Assembly: GCF_041431135.1 (NCBI RefSeq)
Contig: NZ_CP107799.1
Coordinates: forward strand, 3,162,001-3,226,000
Direction: 5' to 3'
DNA: 64,000 nucleotides
Source: Streptomyces sp. NBC_00554
GTDB lineage: Bacteria; Actinomycetota; Actinomycetes; Streptomycetales; Streptomycetaceae
Shown: positions 55,790 through 64,000 of the stretch, piece by piece
Numbering within the stretch: position 1 is the first letter of the stretch
How the letters are laid out: each line of letters begins with the position of its first letter
The notes under the pieces: model-generated
What the model was told of the DNA's origin: nothing
What the model saw: the letters and a program-made list of their open reading frames with translations, nothing else
The model's database searches: none
Translations under genes and position numbers: made by a program

Positions 55790-57820
55790 TCAGTCGTTGC
55801 CGCCGTTGCCCGGCGTCGTCTTCGCGATCTGCATCAGGAACTCGGCGTTGGACTTCGTCTGCTTCATCTTGTCCAGCAGAAGCTCGATGGCCTGCTGCGA
55901 GTCGAGCGCGTGCAGCACCCGGCGCAGCTTCCAGACGATGGCGAGCTCCTCCGCGTTGAGGAGGATCTCTTCCTTGCGCGTGCCCGACGGGTCGACGTCG
56001 ACCGCCGGGAAGATGCGCTTGTCGGCGAGCTTCCGGTCGAGCTTGAGCTCCATGTTGCCGGTGCCCTTGAACTCCTCGAAGATCACCTCGTCCATGCGCG
56101 AGCCGGTGTCGACGAGCGCGGTGGCCAGGATGGTCAGCGAGCCGCCGTCCTCGATGTTGCGCGCGGCACCGAAGAAGCGCTTCGGCGGGTACAGCGCGGT
56201 CGAGTCGACACCACCGGACAGGATGCGGCCGGAGGCGGGGGCGGCGAGGTTGTACGCACGGCCCAGACGCGTGATCGAGTCGAGCAGTACGACGACGTCG
56301 TGACCCAGCTCCACCAGACGCTTGGCGCGCTCGATGGCGAGCTCGGCGACCGTGGTGTGGTCCTCGGCCGGGCGGTCGAAGGTCGAGGAGATGACCTCGC
56401 CCTTCACCGACCGCTGCATGTCGGTGACCTCTTCCGGACGCTCGTCGACCAGGACGACCATCAGGTGGCACTCGGGGTTGTTGACGGTGATCGCGTTGGC
56501 GACCGCCTGCAGGATCATGGTCTTGCCGGTCTTCGGCGGGGCCACGATCAGACCGCGCTGGCCCTTACCGATCGGCGCGACGAGGTCGATGATTCGGGTC
56601 GTCAGCACGCCCGGGTCGGTCTCCAGACGGAGCCGGTCCTGCGGGTAAAGAGGCGTCAGCTTGTTGAACTCCGGGCGGCCGCGGCCGGATTCGGCGGCCA
56701 TGCCGTTCGCGGAGTCGAGGCGGACCAGCGCGTTGAACTTCTCGCGGCGCTCGCCGTCCTTGGGCTGACGGACCGCGCCGGTGACGTGGTCACCCTTGCG
56801 CAGACCGTTCTTGCGGACCTGGGCGAGCGAGACGTACACGTCGTTCGGACCCGGCAGGTAGCCGGACGTACGAATGAACGCGTAGTTGTCGAGGATGTCC
56901 AGGATGCCCGCGACGGGGATCAGGACGTCGTCGTCCGCGACCTGCGGCTCGTTCGGGCCGAAGTCCTCGCGGCCTCGACGGCCACGGCGGTCCCGGTAAC
57001 GGCCACGACGGCCACGACGGCCATCGCCGAACTCGTCGTCGTCCTGCGGTCCGTTGTCACGCTGCTGCCGGTCCTGGCGGTCCTGACGGCCGCCGCCCTG
57101 GCTCTGCTGCTGACGGTCCTGGCGCTGCTGCTGGCCGCCGCCCTGACCCTGACCGCCCTGGCTCTGGCCCTGGCCCTGCTGCTCGTCGGCCTTGCCACCC
57201 CGGCGGTCGCGGTCACGGCCACCACGGTCGCGGTCACGGCGGTCACGACGGCCCTGACGGCCGTCGGCACCGTCACCGGCGTCGGCCTTGACCTCGACGA
57301 GGGTCTCCGTCTTCGGCTCGCTCTTCGCCTCGGCGGTGACCGTCTCGGGGCTGCCGGCCTCGGCGACGGCACGGCGACGGCGACGCTCGCCCGCGGGGGC
57401 GTCATCGCTGGCGGGCTGGCCGGGAATCTCGATCTGCTGCTTGGCCACGGCCTTTTCGGCGGCGGCGGGCTTCTCGGCCTTGGCCTCGGCCGCGACGGCC
57501 TCATCGCCCGTACGAGCCTTCGAGGTGGCGCGGCGCTTCGGCTTGGTCTCGGTGGCGGTGTCGGCCTTCGCCGGGGCACCCCCGCCTGCCTGCGCCTCCT
57601 TGATGACCTCGATCAGCTGGCTCTTGCGCATACGCGCGGTGCCCCTGATACCGAGGCCGGACGCGACCTGCTGAAGCTCGGCCAGCACCATGCCGTCAAG
57701 GCCGGTACCGCGGCGCCGCCGGGAGCCTGCACCGGAGGCAGGCGCGGCAGAGGCGTCCGTGGCGGGCGCGGCAGCGGTCTCCTCGACACGTGCGCCCATC
57801 AGATCGGTGGTGTCGCTCAC
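55790..57820 (-). CDS. rho: Transcription termination factor Rho with long disordered insertion
   Basis: 676 residues from GTG at 57820 (GGAAGGA upstream). Rho N-terminal helical domain (about 40-77, [20 protein letters not shown]), then a 215-residue low-complexity insertion (about 78-293) with Arg/Gly/Asp- and Gln/Gly-rich runs such as [19 protein letters not shown], then the RNA-binding OB fold (300-375) and RecA-like ATPase with Walker A APPKTGKT (427-434), [10 protein letters not shown] and [14 protein letters not shown]. Actinobacterial Rhos have such insertions that extend RNA contacts. Threonine biosynthesis genes lie directly upstream. Confidence 0.96.
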   Translation of the reverse strand: MSDTTDLMGARVEETAAAPATDASAAPASGAGSRRRRGTGLDGMVLAELQQVASGLGIRGTARMRKSQLIEVIKEAQAGGGAPAKADTATETKPKRRATSKARTGDEAVAAEAKAEKPAAAEKAVAKQQIEIPGQPASDDAPAGERRRRRAVAEAGSPETVTAEAKSEPKTETLVEVKADAGDGADGRQGRRDRRDRDRGGRDRDRRGGKADEQQGQGQSQGGQGQGGGQQQRQDRQQQSQGGGRQDRQDRQQRDNGPQDDDEFGDGRRGRRGRYRDRRGRRGREDFGPNEPQVADDDVLIPVAGILDILDNYAFIRTSGYLPGPNDVYVSLAQVRKNGLRKGDHVTGAVRQPKDGERREKFNALVRLDSANGMAAESGRGRPEFNKLTPLYPQDRLRLETDPGVLTTRIIDLVAPIGKGQRGLIVAPPKTGKTMILQAVANAITVNNPECHLMVVLVDERPEEVTDMQRSVKGEVISSTFDRPAEDHTTVAELAIERAKRLVELGHDVVVLLDSITRLGRAYNLAAPASGRILSGGVDSTALYPPKRFFGAARNIEDGGSLTILATALVDTGSRMDEVIFEEFKGTGNMELKLDRKLADKRIFPAVDVDPSGTRKEEILLNAEELAIVWKLRRVLHALDSQQAIELLLDKMKQTKSNAEFLMQIAKTTPGNGGND

Positions 57821-58208
57821 GAAGGGTCCTTCCCTGGAGCGGACGTCGGCCTGTCTGGCACGGCGACCGGTTTTGCTGTCCGGATTTGGTCCTTTTTGTA
57901 TGGACCGTGCCGGGGCGGTGGTCCGCCAACGCGGCGGAAGAAATAACTGGTGATGACGATTCCGGAGCCGTGGCACTGAATTGCGGTGACATCGGCACGG
58001 TCACGCCGGTTCCGGAGCGTGCTCAACACTGCTCAGCACATAGCACCCAATGCATGGCACAAAGCAGTTTGGGAGGCTCCCGGAAGAATGGGTGTCCCGG
58101 ACGGGGACGCGAAGCACCTCGCCGTGGTGAGGTCGGGTGCAGACTTGAGATTAACACTACCGGATCCAACAAACATTCCCCCTCTCGAAATCCGGCAACC
58201 GCACGCTT
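57821..58208. other. 388-bp spacer upstream of rho
   Basis: Long leader or promoter region of rho on the minus strand. It includes a small inverted repeat GGTCC-N9-GGACC (57888-57906) with an A/T-rich loop. Rho genes are often autoregulated through long leaders; I see no specific attenuator. No plausible gene. Confidence 0.5.
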
Positions 58209-59138
58209 CTAATTGACGCCGGAGGGTGCGAGCGGCAGCACGCTCGCCCCCGTGGCGTCGAGGTCCAGTCGATTGGCGGCCCACCCCTGACCTGCGAGGT
58301 CGGCGATTTTGTCGGCCGTCGCCGCGTCGGCGAGGGCCAGCACCGTGGGGCCCGCGCCGGAGATCACCGCGGGGATGCCGTCGCCCCGCAGCCGCTCCAC
58401 CAGCGCGATGCTCTCGGGCATGGCCGGGGCGCGGTAGTCCTGGTGCAGCCGGTCCTCGGTGGCGGGCAGCAGCAGCTCGGGGCGCCGGGTGAGGGCCTCG
58501 ACGAGCAGTGCGGCGCGGCCCGCGTTGGCGGCGGCGTCGACATGCGGCACGGTGCGCGGAAGCAATCCGCGCGCGGTCTCGGTGAGAACCGGCTTTCCCG
58601 GTACGAAAACCACCGGAACGATGGAATCGGCGGCGTCCATCCTGATCGCCCGCGCAGCACCGGTCTCCATCCAGGAGAGCGTGAATCCGCCGAGCAGACA
58701 GGCCGCGACATTGTCGGGGTGCCCCTCGATCTCGGTGGCGAGCTCCAGAAGGGCGGTGTCGTCGAGTTTGGCGTCCCCGCCTATGGTCACCGCCCGCGCG
58801 GCGACGATGCCGGCGCAGATGGCGGCCGACGAGGAGCCGAGACCCCGCCCGTGCGGGATGCGGTTGGCGCAGACGATCTCGAGGCCGCGCGGCTGTCCGC
58901 CCAGCAGATCGAAGGCGGTGCGCAGGGAACGTACGAGGAGATGATTCTCGTCGCGCGGCAGCGTCTCGCTGCCCTCACCCGCGATGTCGATGTGCAGCCC
59001 GGCGTCGGCCACCCGGACGACCACGTCGTCGTACAGCCCCAGTGACAGGCCGAAGGCGTCGAAGCCCGGCCCGAGGTTGGCGCTGGTGGCGGGGACGCGC
59101 ACCCGGACGGCGGCGGCGCGGAAGGCTGGACCGGCCAT
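58209..59138 (-). CDS. thrB: Homoserine kinase
   Basis: 309 residues, GHMP kinase phosphorylating homoserine. VRVPATSANLGPGFDAFG at the N-terminus, ATP loop PHGRGLGSSSAA (95-106) and VISGAGPTVLAL near the end. It is separated from thrC by a 325-bp spacer with direct repeats, unlike the tight spacing of hom and thrC, so it may have its own promoter. Confidence 0.96.
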   Translation of the reverse strand: MAGPAFRAAAVRVRVPATSANLGPGFDAFGLSLGLYDDVVVRVADAGLHIDIAGEGSETLPRDENHLLVRSLRTAFDLLGGQPRGLEIVCANRIPHGRGLGSSSAAICAGIVAARAVTIGGDAKLDDTALLELATEIEGHPDNVAACLLGGFTLSWMETGAARAIRMDAADSIVPVVFVPGKPVLTETARGLLPRTVPHVDAAANAGRAALLVEALTRRPELLLPATEDRLHQDYRAPAMPESIALVERLRGDGIPAVISGAGPTVLALADAATADKIADLAGQGWAANRLDLDATGASVLPLAPSGVN

Positions 59139-59463
59139 CGCTCGATGACTCTCCTTGAGCTGCGTGATGTACGAGATTCTCGAAGACTTGGCGATACGAA
59201 CGTGGGACGAGTTGCGTTGCGACCTGGGACGACTGGCGATACGAACCTGACGGGTACGTCAATACCCGAAGGCCGCAACGAGGGCGGCACCGCGGCATAT
59301 GCGGCGGGCGGGTTCAGTACAGCCTATCGAAGACAGGTTCTGTGGCGACATAGGGCGCACAGGAGGCGCACGATGCGTGTCGTAAGCCCCCCGTGCACCC
59401 CCTGTCGGGTGTACCCGCGTCGGTTGTACCTCTACAGGCGTGCCTGTGCCGGGTGTTCGCCGA
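59139..59463. other. 325-bp spacer between thrC and thrB with direct repeats
   Basis: Contains TGGCGATACGAAC twice (59189-59201 and 59234-59246) and TGGGACGA twice between them, 22 bp apart. A small hairpin ACAGGC-AC-GCCTGT type lies near 59433-59446. No gene seen. Confidence 0.55.
59189..59246. repeat. Nested direct repeats in the thrB leader
   Basis: Two 13-bp copies of TGGCGATACGAAC 45 bp apart, with TGGGACGA repeated between. In minus orientation they lie 50-108 bp before the thrB ATG, a location suited to a regulator. Confidence 0.55.
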
Positions 59464-60522
59464 CTACGCCAGGCCGAGGCGCTCCGCGGCCGCGACGGCG
59501 TCCACCGGGACGGTCACCGGCTGCGGGGCTCCCGCGACGGCCCAGTCGGGGTCCTTGAGCCCGTTTCCGGTGACCGTGCAGACGATCTTCTGGCCCGGGT
59601 CGACCTTGCCCTGCTCGGCGGCCTTCAGCAGTCCGGCGACGGACGCGGCAGAGGCGGGCTCGACGAAAACGCCCTCCTGCGCGGCCAACAGCCGGTAGGC
59701 GCGCAGGATCTCACGGTCCGTCACCTCGTCGATGAAGCCGCCGGATTCGTCCCGGGCGGCCAGTGCGTACTGCCAGGACGCCGGGTTGCCGATGCGGATC
59801 GCGGTGGCGATGGTCGACGGGTCCTTGACGATCTCGCCGCGCACGATCGGGGCGGAACCGGAGGCCTGGAAACCCCACATGCGCGGGGTCCTCTTGGCGA
59901 TGCCGTCGGCGGCGTACTCCTTGTACCCCTTCCAGTACGCGGTGATGTTGCCCGCGTTGCCCACCGGCAGGACGTGGATGTCGGGCGCGTCGCCGAGCAT
60001 GTCCACGATCTCGAACGCGGCGGTCTTCTGGCCCTCGATGCGTACCGGGTTGACCGAATTGACCAGCGCCACCGGGTAGTTGTCGGACAGCGCGCGCGCC
60101 AGCGTCAGGCAGTCGTCGAAGTTTCCGTCGACCTGGAGGATCTTCGCGCCGTGCACGAGGGCCTGGCCCATCTTGCCGATCGCGATCTTGCCCTGCGGCA
60201 CGAGAACGGCACAGACCATCCCGGCGCGTACGGCATAGGCCGCGGCGCTTGCGGACGTGTTGCCGGTGGAGGCGCAGATGACGGCCTTCGCGCCTTCCTC
60301 CTTGGCCCTCGTGATGGCCATGGTCATACCGCGGTCCTTGAAGGATCCGGTCGGGTTGGCACCCTCCACCTTGAGGTGGACCTCGCACCCGGTGCGCTCG
60401 GAGAGCACCTGCGCGGGCACGAGCGGCGTACCGCCCTCACGGAGCGTAATGACCGGCGTGCTGTCGGATACCGGCAGCCGGTCCCGGTACTCCTCGATGA
60501 TTCCGCGCCACTGGTGGGTCAT
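59464..60522 (-). CDS. thrC: Threonine synthase
   Basis: 352 residues, PLP enzyme converting phosphohomoserine to threonine. PLP lysine Lys62 in [14 protein letters not shown], phosphate loop [14 protein letters not shown] and [17 protein letters not shown] is 6 bp after the hom stop with GGAGAGTAACC as RBS, so hom-thrC are one transcription unit. Confidence 0.97.
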   Translation of the reverse strand: MTHQWRGIIEEYRDRLPVSDSTPVITLREGGTPLVPAQVLSERTGCEVHLKVEGANPTGSFKDRGMTMAITRAKEEGAKAVICASTGNTSASAAAYAVRAGMVCAVLVPQGKIAIGKMGQALVHGAKILQVDGNFDDCLTLARALSDNYPVALVNSVNPVRIEGQKTAAFEIVDMLGDAPDIHVLPVGNAGNITAYWKGYKEYAADGIAKRTPRMWGFQASGSAPIVRGEIVKDPSTIATAIRIGNPASWQYALAARDESGGFIDEVTDREILRAYRLLAAQEGVFVEPASAASVAGLLKAAEQGKVDPGQKIVCTVTGNGLKDPDWAVAGAPQPVTVPVDAVAAAERLGLA

Positions 60523-60528
60523 TGCTGG

Positions 60529-61830
60529 TTACTCTCCTTCAACCCGCATGATGCTGGCGACACCCCGCACGGTGTCGAGACTGCGCAGCGCCTCGACGGT
60601 CCCGTTGAGGGACGCGTCGGACGCACGATGGGTGACGACGACGAGGGAGGCATCGCCGCCTCCGTCTTGTCGGCCTTGCTGACGCACGGTATCGATGGAC
60701 ACCCCGTGCTCGGCGAAAACAGTGGCCACCTGGGCGAGAACACCCGGTTTGTCGGCCACGTCGAGGCTGATGTGGTAGCGCGTGACGACCTCGCCCATGG
60801 GCGAGACGGGCAGCTGCGCGTACGCGGAGTCGCCGGGCCCCGTCGAGCCGTTCAGCTTGTTGCGACAGACGGCCACGAGGTCACCGAGCACGGCGGACGC
60901 GGTCGGCGCGCCACCGGCACCCGGCCCGTAGAACATGAGCTGGCCCGCGGCGTCCGACTCCACGAAGACGGCGTTGTACGCGCCGCGCACGGAGGCGAGC
61001 GGATGGCTCAGCGGAATCATCGCGGGATGCACGCGCGCGGTGACTGAGCCGCCGTCCGCGGCCCGCTCACAGATGGCGAGCAGCTTGATGGTGCAGCCCA
61101 TCTCCTTCGCCGAGGCGAAGTCGGAGGCGGTGACCTCGGTCATGCCCTCGCGGTACACGTCGTCGAGGCGCACGCGCGTGTGGAAGGAGATTCCGGCGAG
61201 GATCGCGGCCTTGGCGGCGGCGTCGAAGCCCTCGACGTCGGCGGTGGGGTCGGCCTCGGCGTATCCCAGCGCGGTGGCCTCGTCGAGGGCTTCCTGATAC
61301 CCGGCGCCCGTCGAGTCCATCTTGTCGAGGATGAAGTTGGTGGTTCCGTTGACGATGCCCATCACGCGGTTGATCTTGTCGCCGGCGAGGGACTCGCGCA
61401 GCGGCCGGATGAGCGGGATGGCACCGGCGACGGCGGCCTCGTAGTAGAGGTCCCGCTTGTGCTCCTGGGCGGCGGCGTGCAGCGCGGCGCCGTCCTGCGC
61501 GAGGAGCGCCTTGTTGGCGGAGACCACGGAGGCGCCGTGCTCGAAGGCCGTGGTGATGAGCGTACGAGCGGGCTCGATACCGCCGATGACCTCGACGACG
61601 ACGTCGATGTCCCCGCGTTTGACGAGCGCGGTGGCGTCGGTGGTGACCAGGTCGGGGTCGATGCCCTCACGGACCTTGGCGGGGCGGCGGACGGCGACGC
61701 CGGCCAGCTCGATCGGGGCCCCGATCCTGGCGGCGAGATCGTCGGCGTGCGTCGTCATGATGCGCGCCACCTCTGAGCCGACAACCCCACAGCCCAGCAG
61801 CGCCACCTTCAGCGGACGCGTACGCATCAT
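60529..61830 (-). CDS. hom: Homoserine dehydrogenase
   Basis: 433 residues. NAD(P) motif LLGCGVVGSEVAR near the N-terminus, catalytic domain with IVNGTTNFILDKM and GYAEADPTADVEGFDAA, and a C-terminal ACT domain (about 350-430, DVADKPGVLAQVATVFAEHG) for threonine feedback. Two ATGs at 61830 and 61827; AGGAAACGAGG upstream serves either. Confidence 0.97.
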   Translation of the reverse strand: MMRTRPLKVALLGCGVVGSEVARIMTTHADDLAARIGAPIELAGVAVRRPAKVREGIDPDLVTTDATALVKRGDIDVVVEVIGGIEPARTLITTAFEHGASVVSANKALLAQDGAALHAAAQEHKRDLYYEAAVAGAIPLIRPLRESLAGDKINRVMGIVNGTTNFILDKMDSTGAGYQEALDEATALGYAEADPTADVEGFDAAAKAAILAGISFHTRVRLDDVYREGMTEVTASDFASAKEMGCTIKLLAICERAADGGSVTARVHPAMIPLSHPLASVRGAYNAVFVESDAAGQLMFYGPGAGGAPTASAVLGDLVAVCRNKLNGSTGPGDSAYAQLPVSPMGEVVTRYHISLDVADKPGVLAQVATVFAEHGVSIDTVRQQGRQDGGGDASLVVVTHRASDASLNGTVEALRSLDTVRGVASIMRVEGE

Positions 61831-61935
61831 CCGACCTCGTTTCCTCTTACCGTCACGGTTGGACCAGTCTCACTCACCGGACGGGAGTTTCTGCCCCTCG
61901 TCCGGATCGTGAGACGGCTATTTCATTTTCAGCGG

Positions 61936-61960
61936 GGTGGAAGACCGGAGATCTTCCACC
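61936..61960 (-). terminator. Hairpin between lysA and hom
   Basis: GGTGGAAGA (61936-61944) and TCTTCCACC (61952-61960) with a 7-nt loop, 8 bp after the lysA stop. No U-run follows; possibly an attenuator rather than a full terminator. Confidence 0.6.
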
Positions 61961-61968
61961 GGTGAGAC

Positions 61969-63360
61969 TCAGCCGACGTCGAGGCGAAGCAGGTCTTCCT
62001 CCGTCTCGCGGCGGACGATCACCCGGGCCTCGCCGTCGTTCACGGCGACGACCGGCGGGCGGAGCGCGTGGTTGTAATTGCTGGCCATGGAACGGCAGTA
62101 GGCGCCGGTGGCGGGCACGGCGATGAGGTCGCCGGGCGCGAGGTCGGCGGGCAGGAAGGCATCACGTACGACGATGTCGCCGCTCTCGCAGTGCTTGCCG
62201 ACGACGCGCACGAGCATGGGCTCGGCGTCACTCGCACGAGAAACGAGAGCGACGCTGTACTCGGCGTCGTAGAGAGCGGTCCGGATGTTGTCGGACATGC
62301 CTCCGTCCACGGAGACGTACGTCCGGAGCCCGTCGAGCGGCTTGATGGTGCCGACCTCGTAGAGAGTGAAGGCGGTCGGGCCCACGATGGCGCGCCCGGG
62401 CTCCACCGAGATCCGAGGCGTCCGCAGCTTGGCGGCCTCGCACTCACGGGTGACGATCTCGTTGAGCGCCTTGGCGATCTCGTGCGGATCGCGCGGGTCG
62501 TCCTCGCTGGTGTACGCGATACCGAGGCCGCCACCGAGGTCGATCTCCGGCAGCTCGACACCGTGCTCGTCCCGGACGGCGGCGAGCAGCGCCACCACGC
62601 GACGGGCGGCGACCTCGAAGCCGGCCATGTCGAAGATCTGCGACCCGATGTGGCTGTGGATCCCGACGACTTCGAGCCCGTCGAGGGCGAGAGCCCGTCG
62701 TACGGCCTCCGCGGCCTGCCCGTCGGCGAGCGCGATCCCGAACTTCTGGTCCTCGTGCGCGGTCGCGATGAACTCGTGGGTGTGCGCCTCCACACCCACC
62801 GTCACCCGGATCTGCACGCGCTGCCGCTTGCCGAGGGACTGCGCGATGTGGGCGACGCGGACGATCTCCTGGAAGGAGTCGAGGACGATACGTCCGACAC
62901 CGCTCTCGACGGCCTTGGTGATCTCTTCGGTGGACTTGTTGTTGCCGTGGAAGGCGATGCGGTCGGCGGGCATACCCGCGGAGAGGGCGGTGGTGAGCTC
63001 ACCACCGGAACACACATCCAGGTTGAGCCCCTCTTCGTACAGCCAGCGCACGACGGCCCGGGACAGGAACGCCTTCCCGGCGTAGAAGACGTCGGCGTCG
63101 TGCCCGAAGGCGGTACGCCAGGAACGCGCCCGCGCCCGGAAGTCGGCCTCGTCCATGAAGTACGCGGGGGTGCCGAACTCCTCGGCGAGCGTGGCCACAT
63201 CGATGCCACCGACGCTGACGACCCCGTCTTCGTTACGGCTGACGGTGTGGGCCCAGACCTTCGGGTCGAGGGCGTTGAGGTCGGCGGGCGGGGCGGTGTA
63301 GTGCCCCTCGGTCAGAACATCGGCGTGACGGGGCCCGGCGGGGTGTGCGGAACGGCTCAT
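61969..63360 (-). CDS. lysA: Diaminopimelate decarboxylase
   Basis: 463 residues, last step of lysine synthesis. PLP lysine Lys96 in [35 protein letters not shown], catalytic Cys in KHCESGDIV and the C-terminal [15 protein letters not shown] at 63360. It lies 57 bp after nrtL in a spacer made of 12-bp tandem repeats. Confidence 0.97.
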   Translation of the reverse strand: MSRSAHPAGPRHADVLTEGHYTAPPADLNALDPKVWAHTVSRNEDGVVSVGGIDVATLAEEFGTPAYFMDEADFRARARSWRTAFGHDADVFYAGKAFLSRAVVRWLYEEGLNLDVCSGGELTTALSAGMPADRIAFHGNNKSTEEITKAVESGVGRIVLDSFQEIVRVAHIAQSLGKRQRVQIRVTVGVEAHTHEFIATAHEDQKFGIALADGQAAEAVRRALALDGLEVVGIHSHIGSQIFDMAGFEVAARRVVALLAAVRDEHGVELPEIDLGGGLGIAYTSEDDPRDPHEIAKALNEIVTRECEAAKLRTPRISVEPGRAIVGPTAFTLYEVGTIKPLDGLRTYVSVDGGMSDNIRTALYDAEYSVALVSRASDAEPMLVRVVGKHCESGDIVVRDAFLPADLAPGDLIAVPATGAYCRSMASNYNHALRPPVVAVNDGEARVIVRRETEEDLLRLDVG

Positions 63361-63378
63361 GTCTGTGGGCTTTCTGCT

Positions 63379-63414
63379 GTGTCATCTGCGGTGTCGTCTG
63401 CAGTGTCGTCTGCT
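63379..63414. repeat. Three 12-bp tandem repeats between nrtL and lysA
   Basis: Units GTGTCATCTGCG, GTGTCGTCTGCA and GTGTCGTCTGCT. In one minus-strand frame they read as repeated ADDT, but that frame is not the nrtL frame. Confidence 0.75.
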
Positions 63415-63417
63415 GTT

Positions 63418-64000
63418 TCAGAGATGTTCGGGTGCACTGATGCCGAGCAGGGACAGGCCACCGGCCAGCACCGTCCCGGCGGCTTCGGCGAGCGCGAGCC
63501 GGGCACGGTGGGCGGCCGAGGGTTTCTCGTCACCGACCGGCAGCACCGTGTGCTGGAAGTCGAGAAGGGCGTCGGCGGTGGTGACGAGATGCCGGGCGAG
63601 CCGGTCGGGGGCGCGGTGGGTGGCGGCGGCGCTGAGGACGCGGGGGTATTCGGCAAGGGGGGCGAGGAGGTCCTGCGCTTCGGATACGTCGCCGGGAGCA
63701 CTGTCGAAGCCGAGCGCGGCGGCGTTGCGGCTGAGGGCCCGGGTACGGGCGTAGGCGTACCGGACGCGGAAGAGGGGATTGCTCTCACGCTGGACGAGAT
63801 GGTCCGCGGTGATCCTGGGCCGGTCGTGGGGCGCGGGGTGGAGGAGGGCCCAGCGGGCGGCGTCGTGGCCGAGGGGGGCGGGGTCCTCGGGGGCGGGCAC
63901 GGGGCGGAGATCGACGGGTTCGGCGTGATGGACCTCGGCGCGGCCGCCCTGGGTGGCGATGATCCGTACGAGGGTGTCGGCGAGGAGCTCGGCACGGGTG
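63418..64000 (-). CDS. nrtL: ArgS-related anticodon-binding protein NrtL, 5' end outside window
   Basis: C-terminal 193 residues. DALR-type anticodon-binding helical domain like that of arginyl-tRNA synthetase: NPLFRVRYAYARTRALSRNA, LARHLVTTADALLDFQHTVL, and the end AGGLSLLGISAPEHL. Streptomyces encode this ArgS-like stand-alone protein between argS and lysA (recalled). Whether the missing N-terminal half has the synthetase signatures cannot be seen; the part present could also be ArgS itself, but position and termination favour NrtL. Confidence 0.75.
   Translation of the reverse strand, partial: TRAELLADTLVRIIATQGGRAEVHHAEPVDLRPVPAPEDPAPLGHDAARWALLHPAPHDRPRITADHLVQRESNPLFRVRYAYARTRALSRNAAALGFDSAPGDVSEAQDLLAPLAEYPRVLSAAATHRAPDRLARHLVTTADALLDFQHTVLPVGDEKPSAAHRARLALAEAAGTVLAGGLSLLGISAPEHL

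Noticed and set aside
55910..57946. 678-codon open frame on the plus strand opposite rho
   Set aside because: GC-skewed antisense frame; its V/L/T-rich run is the complement of the Arg/Gly/Gln insertion of rho.

Overview
The window is from a Streptomyces chromosome. GC and codon bias are extreme, GTG and TTG starts are frequent, and there are orthologues of genus markers: the Scy and FilP polar coiled-coil proteins, an AbsC-type MarR regulator, a chitinase promoter with DasR-type sites, and the CslA/GlxA tip-glycan enzymes. From memory, gene order follows the conserved core of the S. coelicolor chromosome (roughly SCO5415 down to SCO5352), and the rho to atp part is shared with mycobacteria. 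No phage, insertion sequence, CRISPR array, rRNA or tRNA gene was seen.

Layout. 1-1651: truncated isobutyryl-CoA mutase large subunit (icmA), a small DUF3817 membrane protein and a MarR regulator. 1842-6670: a cslZ-like GH6 lipoprotein facing a coupled cslA-glxA pair. 6841-9759: thiamine-binding/MTH1187-type protein, a second DUF3817 protein, and three consecutive AIM24-family genes. 9852-14816: absC-like regulator, MFS transporter, meaB, thiolase and methylmalonyl-CoA epimerase. 15058-20025: scy and filP. 20100-26188: two paralogous ABC transporter pairs flanking a Kir-channel-like protein and an unknown protein. 26221-34789: small zinc-site protein, LLM flavin oxidoreductase, SCO5389-family protein, nucS, a large NTPase with a Ser/Thr/Pro tail, a STAS protein, 3-hydroxybutyryl-CoA dehydrogenase, PduO-type adenosyltransferase and a membrane protein. 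34942-38752: two-component system and chitinase chiC. 38771-47170: DUF2550 gene and the whole F1Fo ATP synthase operon (minus strand, atpIBEFHAGDC). 47468-55431: wecA-like transferase, glyA, a PTP-like protein, sua5, a micro-ORF, prmC, prfA, rpmE and an LCP ligase. 55790-64000: rho, thrB, thrC, hom, lysA and the 3' part of nrtL.

Functional themes. (1) B12-dependent acyl-CoA metabolism: icmA, its G-protein chaperone meaB, epimerase, thiolase, 3-hydroxybutyryl-CoA dehydrogenase and the adenosyltransferase that makes AdoCbl. (2) Polar growth: CslA/GlxA and Scy/FilP lie within about 12 kb. (3) Core energy, translation-termination and aspartate-family amino-acid genes. The most unusual items are a Kir-like protein with a degenerate selectivity filter, a low-molecular-weight phosphatase-like protein whose nucleophilic cysteine is serine, a STAS protein lacking the usual phosphoserine, an 18-codon ORF coupled at both ends between prmC and sua5, and several operator-like palindromes next to likely regulators. 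Gene identities quoted from S. coelicolor are from memory and were not searched.
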